Virus record (IMG/VR): IMGVR_UViG_3300029448_000230
Coordinates: 1 to 31,202 of that record
Source of the DNA: a virus
Length of the DNA: 31,202 nucleotides
Strand: one strand, 5' to 3'
Shown piece by piece: positions 8,570-15,634 of this stretch; position 1 is the stretch's first letter, and the number at the start of each line of letters is the position of its first letter. Both the position numbers and the translations under genes were made by a program. Below the pieces are notes generated by a model. The model was given only the letters and a program-made list of their open reading frames with translations, was not told where the DNA came from and searched no databases.

Positions 8570-9060
8570 TATACACTTCTCACTCTCTCTATGTTAAGAT
8601 GTGAAAGTCTTGTTAAGTAAGCGCTACATACCACCGAGTGTATGTAATTAGCATCGGTCTGACCACCAATTAACTGATTTTCATTCTTCGATGTTATTTC
8701 CCAAAAACCCTCGTTCCAATTGACGATATCACCAACATCAACAACAAATTCTATATCTCGTAAAGTTTTTCTTAAGAATGAAAAAGAAACATTTTGCTCT
8801 CTATCAGGCCCAAATTCATCGGTATTTGTGGTTTGGTCTTCTGCATCTACCAATGATGCTATTTGTACACCAGATTTAAATACCTTTCCCCCCACAGTCT
8901 CACCATACACATTTGTCCTTGTATCTTTTACCGATATTTTATAGACGACAACCTGTTGAAATATTATACCATCTTTCTCATTAACAACATCACCAACAAG
9001 TTCTCTATTGAATCTGTCGAATGTATCCAAATCCAACTGTGAGTAAAAACGTTGTGCCAT
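8569..9060 (-). CDS. 14: Neck protein, gp14-like (163 aa)
   Basis: A 163-residue soluble protein with YGETVGGKVFKSGVQIASLV, EFGPDREQNVSFSFLRKTL and VDVGDIVNWNEGFWEI, a pattern I associate with the gp14 neck protein of T4-like marine phages. It is shorter than T4 gp14 (256). It sits between a gp13-like gene (four-base gap) and a gp15-like gene (one-base overlap), the same 13-14-15 order as T4, which is the main support. ATG at 9060 follows AGGAT. It would form part of the collar connecting portal and tail terminator. Confidence 0.55.
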   Translation of the reverse strand: MAQRFYSQLDLDTFDRFNRELVGDVVNEKDGIIFQQVVVYKISVKDTRTNVYGETVGGKVFKSGVQIASLVDAEDQTTNTDEFGPDREQNVSFSFLRKTLRDIEFVVDVGDIVNWNEGFWEITSKNENQLIGGQTDANYIHSVVCSAYLTRLSHLNIERVRSV

Positions 9061-9064
9061 TTGA

Positions 9065-10219
9065 TTATCCTATATAAATTGGGTAAGGTACTTTTTGTAA
9101 CTTCTCTTGTAAAAATTCAGCTTCATCCTTATCAGCCTCTAATAGAGCTTTTCTACTCGTCTGCTCCAACATTTCTCTAAGTTGGGTAATCAAAGCTTCT
9201 TTCTCTGCGGATGCCTCGGCTCTTAACGCATCTCCATCTAAAGTCGTGTCAGAATTTGGTATAGGAACAGTTCCGTATTTCGACCTTATTATACCGAGTA
9301 ATTCTTTTGTGAGTGCTAATCCATACTTTCTAATCCATTGTTTTCCTACATCATTGATATGTATAAACTGCATATTATCATATTGAACATTTGAATAATC
9401 AGAAACCACATCTGATGAACCACTCATTTCCGTTTTTAACGGGTCGTCCCTATCAGACCTAACAACATAATCGAAGTATAAGGTTCTATTTTTTTCCGGG
9501 TCTGGAAAAACTCTTAATTTATTATTTGTTAGTGTAAACGTATAGGCTGATTTTCTTATTTGGTCATTCATCTCAATTGCTTGAACACGTAACAAATCCT
9601 CAAATATAGGCATTAGTGTAAAAGAAACCGCAGGTGAATAATCACCAAAACCAAAACCCTGCACTAAATTCATTGTACCATATCCAGTTGTCGCGTATGG
9701 GTCGAAATATCTTTGTATAGCAGGAGTGGCTTCATAATAAACTCTTTTTATTTCTATAGCCTGACCACTTTCTGAAACATTTGCGTAAAGAGCATTTAGG
9801 TCATATTCTTGTGAACCACTTGTCACAGAGATAGACCCTTTTTTTACATCAGTATTTCCACCCACTTTGGCTTCTGTACCATATTCTTCCGCTAATCTGA
9901 CCGTGTTACCAAAAGTAGGGGTTACCCTCTTATGTGTAAAGTTAGAGCCTGTTGATTGCCCTCTTAATGTTAAAAGATTATCTACAATATTAAATTGGTT
10001 TACTTGTGCGGAATATTCAGAAACGCTTTCTTCTAAACAAGCATAAAATTGAACGTCTTGTAATTCCACGGACATTATCGGATAACCTAATCTCCTAGCA
10101 CACCACGTTGCAAATTGTGGTGCTTCAGTTTGAAAATCAGAATCTTCATCATAAAATCCGAATGGTGTTGAGCCACTTACTGCTGAACCACTACCTGGCC
10201 ATATTGGTTGTTGAGCCAT
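9065..10219 (-). CDS. 13: Neck/head-completion protein, gp13-like (384 aa)
   Basis: First gene after the capsid terminator. The start region is Gly/Ser-rich, then FATWCARRLGYPIMSVELQDVQFYACLEESVSEYS, a helical hallmark of head-completion proteins in T4-like phages that lack close similarity to T4 itself. The middle is beta-rich and the C-terminus (from about residue 320) is a Glu/Lys-rich helix ending PYPIYIG. It is longer than T4 gp13 (309). ATG at 10219 has a good GGAG five bases upstream. Assignment rests mainly on order (13-14-15) and the N-terminal pattern; it could alternatively be another head-tail connector. Confidence 0.55.
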   Translation of the reverse strand: MAQQPIWPGSGSAVSGSTPFGFYDEDSDFQTEAPQFATWCARRLGYPIMSVELQDVQFYACLEESVSEYSAQVNQFNIVDNLLTLRGQSTGSNFTHKRVTPTFGNTVRLAEEYGTEAKVGGNTDVKKGSISVTSGSQEYDLNALYANVSESGQAIEIKRVYYEATPAIQRYFDPYATTGYGTMNLVQGFGFGDYSPAVSFTLMPIFEDLLRVQAIEMNDQIRKSAYTFTLTNNKLRVFPDPEKNRTLYFDYVVRSDRDDPLKTEMSGSSDVVSDYSNVQYDNMQFIHINDVGKQWIRKYGLALTKELLGIIRSKYGTVPIPNSDTTLDGDALRAEASAEKEALITQLREMLEQTSRKALLEADKDEAEFLQEKLQKVPYPIYIG

Positions 10220-10230
10220 TTAAATCTCCA

Positions 10231-10238
10231 AATAAATA
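10231..10238 (+). promoter_or_regulatory. AATAAATA octamer, plus-strand orientation
   Basis: NATAAATA match lying just upstream of the ribosome binding site of the gp13-like gene. Reads in the plus direction, against the gene. Confidence 0.25.
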
Positions 10239-10250
10239 CTACTATTCATT

Positions 10251-10258
10251 AATAAATA
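10251..10258 (+). promoter_or_regulatory. AATAAATA octamer, plus-strand orientation
   Basis: Second NATAAATA match in the same gap, located directly downstream (in gene direction) of the capsid terminator. Its position fits a promoter for the neck/tail genes, but its orientation is opposite to that of T4 late promoters. Confidence 0.28.
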
Positions 10259-10269
10259 TAAGCATAAAC

Positions 10270-10298
10270 AAAAAGGGGAGACATAAGCCTCCCCTTTT
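10270..10298 (-). terminator. Rho-independent terminator after major capsid gene
   Basis: A perfect 10-bp stem (AAAAGGGGAG / CTCCCCTTTT) with an 8-base loop. In the minus direction it is followed by TTTTTG. It lies about 30 bases after the gp23 stop. The stem is GC-rich at its core in an AT-rich region. The flanking A-tract could let it work in both directions. Confidence 0.85.
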
Positions 10299-10325
10299 AG
10301 TTACATGATATATAAAGGTCTAAAT

Positions 10326-11969
10326 TTAGACTTTATCAATATCTGCTATTCTTACTAATCCGTAGAATTCAGGACGTACCATCTTCTTAGCGTAACGAGT
10401 CATCACACCTTTACGTGGAGTAAAGTTGGTTGGGTCGTATACTAATGGTGTCATAATCATTGGGACGTAAGGTGCGTACACCGCGCCAGTTTCTAAGAAA
10501 TTACTTCCTCTGAAACCACAAAGAATTACGTTCTCAAACTGATATGGGTTCTTGTAAACAGTATATCTGTTATTCAAGAGACCAGCTTTTTGAACGCCCA
10601 TTGCGTAGTTTCCACCAGCTGCATCGCCATCTGAAGATGTTGCGTATCCAGGAATTGATTCCAAGATAGTAGCAGTTTCAGGACTTACAACGATGAAGTT
10701 AGCTCCACCACGTAGGGTCTTTTGATGAATTGCGTTGGAAACAGACTGTATCTTGTTACCAAGAGTCTGGAACCACTCACCTTTTGTGTATGCATTTGAG
10801 TTTGCTGAAGTTTCTTCAAACAGGCTAGTAGCCGAGTTAAACTCAAATCCAACCTTTGCAGAATAGTTTTCTGTCTTAGCAGTTGCATTGCTTCTTAACA
10901 TATCTAAGATTTCTAAATCAATTTCCATTGATACGTACTCAGATAGTAAAGCAGTCAATTCTGCTTCAGCGTCTACACTATGGTATGCATTAAGGTCTTG
11001 AGCCAACTCAGGTGTCCATACAGCTTTCAACTTTCTTGTCTTAGCGACAATAGGAATTGAACGCATTTGTATATCAATCTCAGGTATACCTGCATCTGAT
11101 TCTGCGCCAGTACCACTTGCAGTTGCTTCAAAGTCACCTCTTGTTGAATCGGTTGGTTGCTTATGATAATCAACCACCACGTTACCAACGAGTGTTTGAG
11201 CTCTGTCTTTTCTAACGATAAATGAGATTTCAGTTTCAGCTGCATTCAATTTTGTATGTGCAGGAAAGAACTCATCAAAGTTCGAACCAGAAATGTTGAA
11301 TGCTCTAACACCTTCAGGGTCGAAACCACTTAAAGCTGCTGTAGCAACTGTGACTTTCATTAATCCATTATCAGCATCAGCACCTGCCGACATTGATGCG
11401 GATAGGTCTGGTTCAAAGTCGATATCATCGAAAGTTACCGAACCAGTAGCATAGTTGCCATCTGCTGCGGAAGCTGCTTTTGATTGGGCTGCTGATGAAG
11501 TGTCATTTGCTGAGTAAGCGAAACGACCTGCACCATATAGTCCAGATGTTGGGTCGCCAGAACCTGAAGTGAGACCGAATACATCGTTACCACTTGTAAA
11601 TCCACCTTGTGCTGTTCCATACTTGAAATCAAGATAGAAAATCAGACCTGATGGTAGGTTCATTGGCTGAACAGAAACAAACTCTTGTGCGGCTAGCTCA
11701 CCAAAGATTTTTCTGACCAATGGTAAAGCAACGCCTGACCATTGTTCTGAATCACTATTGGTTCCTGCTTGAGATGCCTCGTCAATTAACTGACGTGCTT
11801 GGTTCTCAAGTAGGACTGCCATACCGTGAGTTTTCTGCTCATCTTGGAGTCCTTCTAAAAGTCCTGTGGATTCCCACTTTTTGACTAGACCTTTAGTTTC
11901 TTCCATTCGCTGACGGACAGGATTATATCCATCCATCAACTTTTCGATAGTGCCTAATTTATTTGACAT
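10326..11969 (-). CDS. 23: Major capsid protein gp23
   Basis: 547 residues against 521 in T4. The N-terminal delta region (helical, acidic) ends in NQARQLIDE, with predicted prohead-protease cut after Glu64 (T4 gp23 is cut after Glu65). After it comes the mature shell sequence including LPLVRKIFGELAAQEFVSVQPMNLPSGLIFYLDF, matching the T4 VQPMNSPTGQVF segment. Further hallmarks are IPEIDIQMRSIPIVAKTRKLKAVWTPELAQDL and FIVVSPETATIL. ATG at 11969 has GGAGA upstream. It follows scaffold gp22 by 23 bases and is closed by a strong terminator, so scaffold and shell form one unit. HK97-fold shell subunit; high confidence. Confidence 0.97.
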   Translation of the reverse strand: MSNKLGTIEKLMDGYNPVRQRMEETKGLVKKWESTGLLEGLQDEQKTHGMAVLLENQARQLIDEASQAGTNSDSEQWSGVALPLVRKIFGELAAQEFVSVQPMNLPSGLIFYLDFKYGTAQGGFTSGNDVFGLTSGSGDPTSGLYGAGRFAYSANDTSSAAQSKAASAADGNYATGSVTFDDIDFEPDLSASMSAGADADNGLMKVTVATAALSGFDPEGVRAFNISGSNFDEFFPAHTKLNAAETEISFIVRKDRAQTLVGNVVVDYHKQPTDSTRGDFEATASGTGAESDAGIPEIDIQMRSIPIVAKTRKLKAVWTPELAQDLNAYHSVDAEAELTALLSEYVSMEIDLEILDMLRSNATAKTENYSAKVGFEFNSATSLFEETSANSNAYTKGEWFQTLGNKIQSVSNAIHQKTLRGGANFIVVSPETATILESIPGYATSSDGDAAGGNYAMGVQKAGLLNNRYTVYKNPYQFENVILCGFRGSNFLETGAVYAPYVPMIMTPLVYDPTNFTPRKGVMTRYAKKMVRPEFYGLVRIADIDKV

Positions 11970-11992
11970 TATATTTCTCCAAATGAAATATG

Positions 11993-13093
11993 TTAATTGT
12001 TAAATTTAGTAATCCCGGCTAACTTCTTAAATCTGTCTCTCAACTCTGAACCTTCAGAAATAATTTCTTGTTTTTCAGATTTTGTTGAGGCTACAGGCTT
12101 AGAAGCTGAACCCTTGGATTCTTTGATTTCTTGAGGTTTCTTAGTCTGAAATGACTCAACTAATGTTGAGTAAACTAATTTTACCTCTCTTAAGTTAGCT
12201 GCTCTATCAAAAGTTTCCACAACTTTCATTTTCTGGTCATTGGATAAACCAAATCCACGGAAAAGTTTGTTTGTGAATAATAATTTTGCGTTAAGCAAGT
12301 TAACTTCATTTAATTTGCCACGTAGATACTTGACAACTTCGCGATGCTCATCTAATTCAGATTGTAGATTTTTAACTTCATCAACTTCTTCAGCGACTTC
12401 TTCTTCATCTTCCTCAGTTAAAGCTTTTAATACTTCATCAAGGTCAATGTCTTCGTCTAACTCGTCAGCTGATTCGGTAAACTTAGCTTTGTCAGCGTTA
12501 CCGATTTCAGTTGAATCACCAGCTTTTTTATCGACTTTGTTGTCAGCTGCTCCGATGCCTGAAGAAACGTCATTTTCATCAACTTTTTCTTCTTCTTCAT
12601 CTTCATGAGCACCTTCTTCAACGTCTTCGTCTAAGTCGGCTTCAAGTTCTTTAAGAACGCTTTCAAGGTCGAGTTCTTCATCAACATCATCTTCATCTTC
12701 CTCATGTGCGCCCTCTTCAACTTCATCTTCATCCTCATCATGCATTCTTTCTTCAACTTCATCATCGTCTTCTTCACCGTGCATTCTTTCTTCTACATCT
12801 TCATCATCTTCATGTGCACCTTCTGAAGCATCATCAGTTGGGTCTTCATCGTCAGCTTTTAATCTCATCTTTTCATCTACGTCATCTTCATCTTCATCAT
12901 GCATTCTTTCATCGACATCTTCTTCTTCTTCATGTGCGCCTTCTTCAACATCAATTTCAGATTGAATCTTCTTTGATAACATGGATTGTAAACGAGGTGT
13001 AAAAGCTTCCTCTAATGCAATCTTAGCATTTTCAAGAGCTGTTTCACGAACTGCTTTTGCATCCGCAATGGCTTCTTTTAGTAAATCATCCAT
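11993..13093 (-). CDS. 22: Prohead scaffold protein gp22 with acidic repeat insert
   Basis: 366 residues, longer than T4 gp22 (269) because of an acidic repeat region at residues ~49-173. The C-terminal third is typical gp22: coiled coil (LQSELDEHREVVKYLRGKLNEV), then NLLNAKLLFTNKLFRGFGLS, VVETFDRAANLREVKLVYSTL. Candidate gp21 cut sites include LNE and IISE near the C-terminus, fitting a core protein degraded during maturation. ATG at 13093 has a strong AGGAGA ribosome site. It is the first gene after the non-coding region 13094-13251 and directly precedes gp23, as in T4. Confidence 0.93.
   Translation of the reverse strand: MDDLLKEAIADAKAVRETALENAKIALEEAFTPRLQSMLSKKIQSEIDVEEGAHEEEEDVDERMHDEDEDDVDEKMRLKADDEDPTDDASEGAHEDDEDVEERMHGEEDDDEVEERMHDEDEDEVEEGAHEEDEDDVDEELDLESVLKELEADLDEDVEEGAHEDEEEEKVDENDVSSGIGAADNKVDKKAGDSTEIGNADKAKFTESADELDEDIDLDEVLKALTEEDEEEVAEEVDEVKNLQSELDEHREVVKYLRGKLNEVNLLNAKLLFTNKLFRGFGLSNDQKMKVVETFDRAANLREVKLVYSTLVESFQTKKPQEIKESKGSASKPVASTKSEKQEIISEGSELRDRFKKLAGITKFNN
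12575..12949 (-). repeat. Acidic repeats in scaffold gene
   Basis: Residues ~49-173 of gp22 alternate four copies of EGAHE with three copies of RMH[DG]E, separated by runs of Asp/Glu and V[DE]E. DNA copies are rich in TTCATC-type triplets on the plus strand and remain similar, which suggests expansion by unequal exchange or slippage. Confidence 0.8.
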
Positions 13094-13112
13094 TACTTTT
13101 CTCCTATGATTA

Positions 13113-13120
13113 AATAAATA
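13113..13120 (+). promoter_or_regulatory. AATAAATA octamer, plus-strand orientation
   Basis: NATAAATA match just upstream of the gp22 ribosome site, inside a short GATTA...TAATC inverted repeat. Pointing in the plus direction, it would lie at the start of the candidate small RNA 13127-13219. Confidence 0.28.
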
Positions 13121-13126
13121 ATCATT

Positions 13127-13219
13127 AGTTGGAATTAATATAGTTATTGGGAACTATAATGTGAATTTCTTCGGTTACACTACATGATGAACGGGTGTTC
13201 GTAGTGTATTTGTTTTTTG
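13127..13219 (+). ncRNA. Candidate plus-strand small RNA or structured leader
   Basis: The 158-bp gap between bS21 and gp22 holds two inverted repeats. The first is TATAGTT(13139-13145)/AACTATA(13152-13158) with a 6-base loop. The second is TACACTAC(13176-13183), a 5-base bulge, GAAC-GGGT-GTTC, then GTAGTGTA(13201-13208). On the plus strand the second is followed by TTTGTTTTTTG, the form of an intrinsic terminator. With AATAAATA at 13113 this could make a ~90-base RNA opposite to the genes. On the minus strand the same hairpins would sit in the gp22 leader. Both readings are inference. Confidence 0.35.
13176..13219 (+). terminator. Plus-strand intrinsic terminator-like hairpin
   Basis: A 12-bp interrupted stem with GGGT loop followed by a T-rich tract on the plus strand only. 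In the minus direction no T-run follows, so it would not stop gene transcription there. Confidence 0.45.
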
Positions 13220-13223
13220 TATA

Positions 13224-13231
13224 TATAAATA
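13224..13231 (+). promoter_or_regulatory. TATAAATA octamer, plus-strand orientation
   Basis: Exact octamer inside an extended AT alternation between bS21 and the hairpins; its position would suit a promoter for the scaffold-capsid unit, its orientation does not. Confidence 0.25.
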
Positions 13232-13240
13232 TATAGTTAC

Positions 13241-13260
13241 AAAAAAAAGTGTTAACTTTT
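13241..13260 (-). terminator. Weak terminator-like hairpin at end of bS21
   Basis: AAAAGT/ACTTTT six-bp stem with a 4-base loop, followed in the minus direction by further T residues. It overlaps the bS21 stop codon. The stem is AT-rich, so it is probably inefficient. Confidence 0.3.
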
Positions 13261-13440
13261 GAGACTTTTTTTGTGTCTTATTTTTGATTTTGCCCGTGCT
13301 AATCTTTTTTTCACGGAGGGTTTAGTATAATGTTCTCTCTCTTTCAATTCTAACATTAACTTTGATTCTTTTACTTTTTTCTTTAATATACTAAGAGCCT
13401 TATCTATAGACTGTCCTCTACGGAGTTTTACGTATAACAA
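13252..13440 (-). CDS. rpsU: Ribosomal protein bS21, phage-encoded
   Basis: 62 residues with the full pattern of bacterial small-subunit protein S21: VKLRRGQSIDKALSILKKKV, then ELKEREHYTKPSVKKRLARA and a lysine/arginine-rich tail. It matches the E. coli form by eye (V-x-V...ALRRFKR, EVRRREFYEKP). The start is TTG at 13440, preceded by AGAGGT; this start aligns with the usual bS21 N-terminus. bS21 is loosely bound near the anti-Shine-Dalgarno end of 16S rRNA and influences mRNA selection, and phage copies are known from marine phages including SAR11 phages. It lies among late head genes, nine bases after a core-type protein, so it would be made late. A role in favouring phage mRNAs is inference. 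Confidence 0.93.
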   Translation of the reverse strand: MLYVKLRRGQSIDKALSILKKKVKESKLMLELKEREHYTKPSVKKRLARAKSKIRHKKSLKS

Positions 13441-13448
13441 TTTTACCT

Positions 13449-14117
13449 CTAATCTGTTTCTTTCTCTGCTTTATAATTTGCATCGACATAGTTAAAAAAC
13501 TTTTTCTTTTCATCATCATCTAAATCAGCTGGTGATTTTATACCAAACTTTTTCATAGCTGATTTAAAAAATTCATCATAATCACCTTGTTCGATTGTAA
13601 ATTTAGTCTCACTATCATCTTCTTTTTCAGGTGTCATATCATCGTCTGTATCATGACCATCCACATGACCCTCACTCATGTCATAATATCTTCCAAGAAT
13701 ATTACCCATGTCCTCATATAAAGCACCCATCCTTTGTTGTAAAGAATTAGCTTCATCGGATATTTTTGTGAATGATTTTGAAAGATTTGTTAACTCTTTC
13801 ATATTACGATTTACGGTAATCTTGTCAAACCAATCTTCCGTCTCACTCAATGTGTGATTCTTAGCTTGACTAGCAATCCAGCTTAACTTTTCCGCCACAC
13901 TTTTAATATCTGATTTACCAAAAATTGTCTCACCCAAACTACCAAAACTTGATAACTCATTAGTCAAACCTTTTACGTCAACTTTTTCTTCCTCGACATT
14001 ACCATACTTTTCTTTAACTAAATTTGTTAAACTCATGTTGGTAGCAAAAGGTTTTTGTGACACAACACCACCTATTACCGTGTTAAAATGTTCTTTGAAT
14101 AAACTTTTCTTTTTCAT
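13449..14117 (-). CDS. Prohead core-type protein of unknown function (222 aa)
   Basis: A helical, charged protein with no membrane segment. Residues ~85-150 form helices (ETEDWFDKI, NLSKSFTKISDEANSLQQRM). A highly acidic stretch follows (DGHDTDDDMTPEKEDDSE). The C-terminus has KKFGIKSPADLDDDEKKKFF and NYVDANYK, a motif I recall from similar genes near the scaffold in marine phages. ATG at 14117 has AAGGAA upstream. The acidic segment and location just before bS21 and gp22 fit a prohead core component (compare T4 gp67/gp68), but I do not recognise a specific family. Confidence 0.6.
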   Translation of the reverse strand: MKKKSLFKEHFNTVIGGVVSQKPFATNMSLTNLVKEKYGNVEEEKVDVKGLTNELSSFGSLGETIFGKSDIKSVAEKLSWIASQAKNHTLSETEDWFDKITVNRNMKELTNLSKSFTKISDEANSLQQRMGALYEDMGNILGRYYDMSEGHVDGHDTDDDMTPEKEDDSETKFTIEQGDYDEFFKSAMKKFGIKSPADLDDDEKKKFFNYVDANYKAEKETD

Positions 14118-14137
14118 GATAGTTTCCTTAATTCAAA

Positions 14138-14145
14138 TATAAATA
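14138..14145 (+). promoter_or_regulatory. TATAAATA octamer, plus-strand orientation
   Basis: Exact octamer in the 29-bp gap between the 113-aa gene and the 222-aa core gene, reading against the genes. Confidence 0.25.
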
Positions 14146-14146
14146 T

Positions 14147-14488
14147 TTAGTTTCTAAGTTTTCCACGTTTCATATATCTACGGAATCCATCCCTCACCCT
14201 ATTCCAAAGGGTTCTCATTAATTCTATTTGACCTGTACCAGCCCTTTTAGCTGGCCCACTCATTATAGCTCTCTGTAAATCTAAAGCATCATATCCACCT
14301 GCTTTAACACCATCCATCATTACCCTAATTGCTTGTGCTGATGCCTTACCGATAATCTTACCAATCTTCATCACATCCTTTTCTGCTAGTCTTCGGGCTT
14401 CTATAGAACTAAAAGGTAATTGTGATGGTGAGTCCAATGGAGCCTCACTTATTTCCATTAATCTTTTATATGATGTTTTGTTTTTCAT
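14147..14488 (-). CDS. Small basic protein with capsid-targeting-like leader (113 aa)
   Basis: Begins MKNKTSYKRLMEISE followed by APL, which looks like a T4 capsid-targeting sequence ending in a hydrophobic-x-Glu cut site (I-S-E before A16). The remainder is strongly basic and helical (KIGKIIGKASAQAIRVMMDG; C-terminal RVRDGFRRYMKRGKLRN), consistent with an internal DNA-associated head protein. ATG overlaps the preceding TAA by one base. No family recognised; the internal-protein role is inferred from leader, charge and location. Confidence 0.6.
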   Translation of the reverse strand: MKNKTSYKRLMEISEAPLDSPSQLPFSSIEARRLAEKDVMKIGKIIGKASAQAIRVMMDGVKAGGYDALDLQRAIMSGPAKRAGTGQIELMRTLWNRVRDGFRRYMKRGKLRN

Positions 14489-15051
14489 TATTTATTTCTA
14501 TTTAAAGCATCTAATATATCAGAAACTCTAAAATTATCCTTTTCGATATAATATTTATCCTCACGATTCTTCAAGATTTTTTTAATAATATTTTTCTCAC
14601 CCGCTGTAATCTTGTATGGTTTTTGTTTTTGTAACGATTTCTCTCGTTCTACACCACCACCTGAATAGTAAGGGTCTTGATGAGCAAATTTTGGTTTAGT
14701 TACGAAAGTAACAATTTTAGATGAAGCGTCTCGGGCGGCGGGGAAATTATCTGTTACCAAAGTTATCTCCTCACCTTTATTATCTTTTTCTTTATATGCA
14801 AAGCCTGCATCTGTTTTTTGTTCATTTAATCCTTCAACCACAGGTATTAAGTAAGCACCCTTTACCATATCCAATCCAAAAGGATTTCTACCAGTGCCGT
14901 GTGATTTATTTCTTGTAAGTAGGTTATACATTGTAACATTCTTCCCACCGACCTTGGTTTTAACCTTTTTAATCTTGTAAACCTTAGCACCACCAGTGTC
15001 CTTCATGGATTTCACTTTTTTTATACCATCTGCTTTAGAATATAATTTCAT
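14488..15051 (-). CDS. Internal-protein candidate with internal LNE site (187 aa)
   Basis: Lys-rich and beta-patterned N-terminal module (KVYKIKKVKTKVGGKNVTMYNLL), then VVEGLNE with a candidate gp21 cut after Glu77, then a second module (DNFPAARDASSKIVTFVTK) ending in a helical tail (FRVSDILDALNRNK). Starts ATG in a TAATG overlap and ends in another TAATG overlap with the 113-aa gene. Unlike its neighbours it lacks an N-terminal MIKL leader. Function not recognised. Confidence 0.55.
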   Translation of the reverse strand: MKLYSKADGIKKVKSMKDTGGAKVYKIKKVKTKVGGKNVTMYNLLTRNKSHGTGRNPFGLDMVKGAYLIPVVEGLNEQKTDAGFAYKEKDNKGEEITLVTDNFPAARDASSKIVTFVTKPKFAHQDPYYSGGGVEREKSLQKQKPYKITAGEKNIIKKILKNREDKYYIEKDNFRVSDILDALNRNK

Positions 15052-15344
15052 TAAAATGCTCCGTAGATATCATCATAATTATCGTATGTTCTCTTAGCTA
15101 ATTGAAAAAACTTCTTATCAACATCATCTCTATATTTCATCAACCCTCTTGGCATACTTCCCTCTCTATCCGCAATCATCTTAATACCTTGATAAATGTT
15201 CTGATATTTGAGATTGTTCATAGCTTTAGCTAATTCCATCCGTGCTCCATTATGGTCATTTCTATCGGTCATTTTAGCTATGTCATCAACGATAGATTTG
15301 GATAGTTCTTTTTTCTCTGTCAGTATATCTTGTAATTTAATCAC
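15051..15344 (-). CDS. MIKL-leader small protein, copy 2 (97 aa)
   Basis: Starts MIKLQDILTE, then KKELSKSIVDDIAKMTDRND. The same length and residue pattern occur in the preceding 97-aa gene: KK near residue 11, IA-x-M, N-x-H near residue 30, an AR-x-E, R-x-L/M-x-K...RD-x2-DK-x2-F-x-L-x-K. These are tandem paralogues. The start is GTG overlapping the previous TGA (GTGA). The leader with L-T-E resembles a capsid-targeting sequence removed by gp21. Probable packaged internal protein (inference). Confidence 0.6.
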   Translation of the reverse strand: MIKLQDILTEKKELSKSIVDDIAKMTDRNDHNGARMELAKAMNNLKYQNIYQGIKMIADREGSMPRGLMKYRDDVDKKFFQLAKRTYDNYDDIYGAF

Positions 15345-15634
15345 TTTAATGCCTTTGTAACATCATTAGGATTACTTGTCATGCTCTTGACAAGTTTAAA
15401 TAAATTTTTATCCGCTAAATCACGAACTTTTCTCAATTCACGTGGATAGTTTAGACTTAATTCTAACTTGTAGATATGGTTGTAAACCTGTGACATAGAT
15501 TTGTGAGGTAATCTATCTGCAACTTCTATTCTTGCTATTGTAGAATCGTGTTTGTTTTTGTTCATTTGTGCAATCATTTCTAAATTACCTTTGAAATCTT
15601 TTTTCTCATTTAACATATTTTTTAGTTTAATCAT
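15341..15634 (-). CDS. MIKL-leader small protein, copy 1 (97 aa)
   Basis: Starts MIKLKNMLNE, then KKDFKGNLEMIAQMNKNKHD. Paralogue of the following gene over its whole length; lysine-rich and helical. ATG overlaps the previous TGA (ATGA, 4 bases). Candidate gp21 cut after Glu10 (L-N-E). Function of the mature part unknown. Confidence 0.6.
   Translation of the reverse strand: MIKLKNMLNEKKDFKGNLEMIAQMNKNKHDSTIARIEVADRLPHKSMSQVYNHIYKLELSLNYPRELRKVRDLADKNLFKLVKSMTSNPNDVTKALK

Noticed and set aside
12706-13002. His/Leu-rich plus-strand frame opposite scaffold
   Set aside because: Low-complexity shadow of the acidic GAT/GAA codons of gp22.
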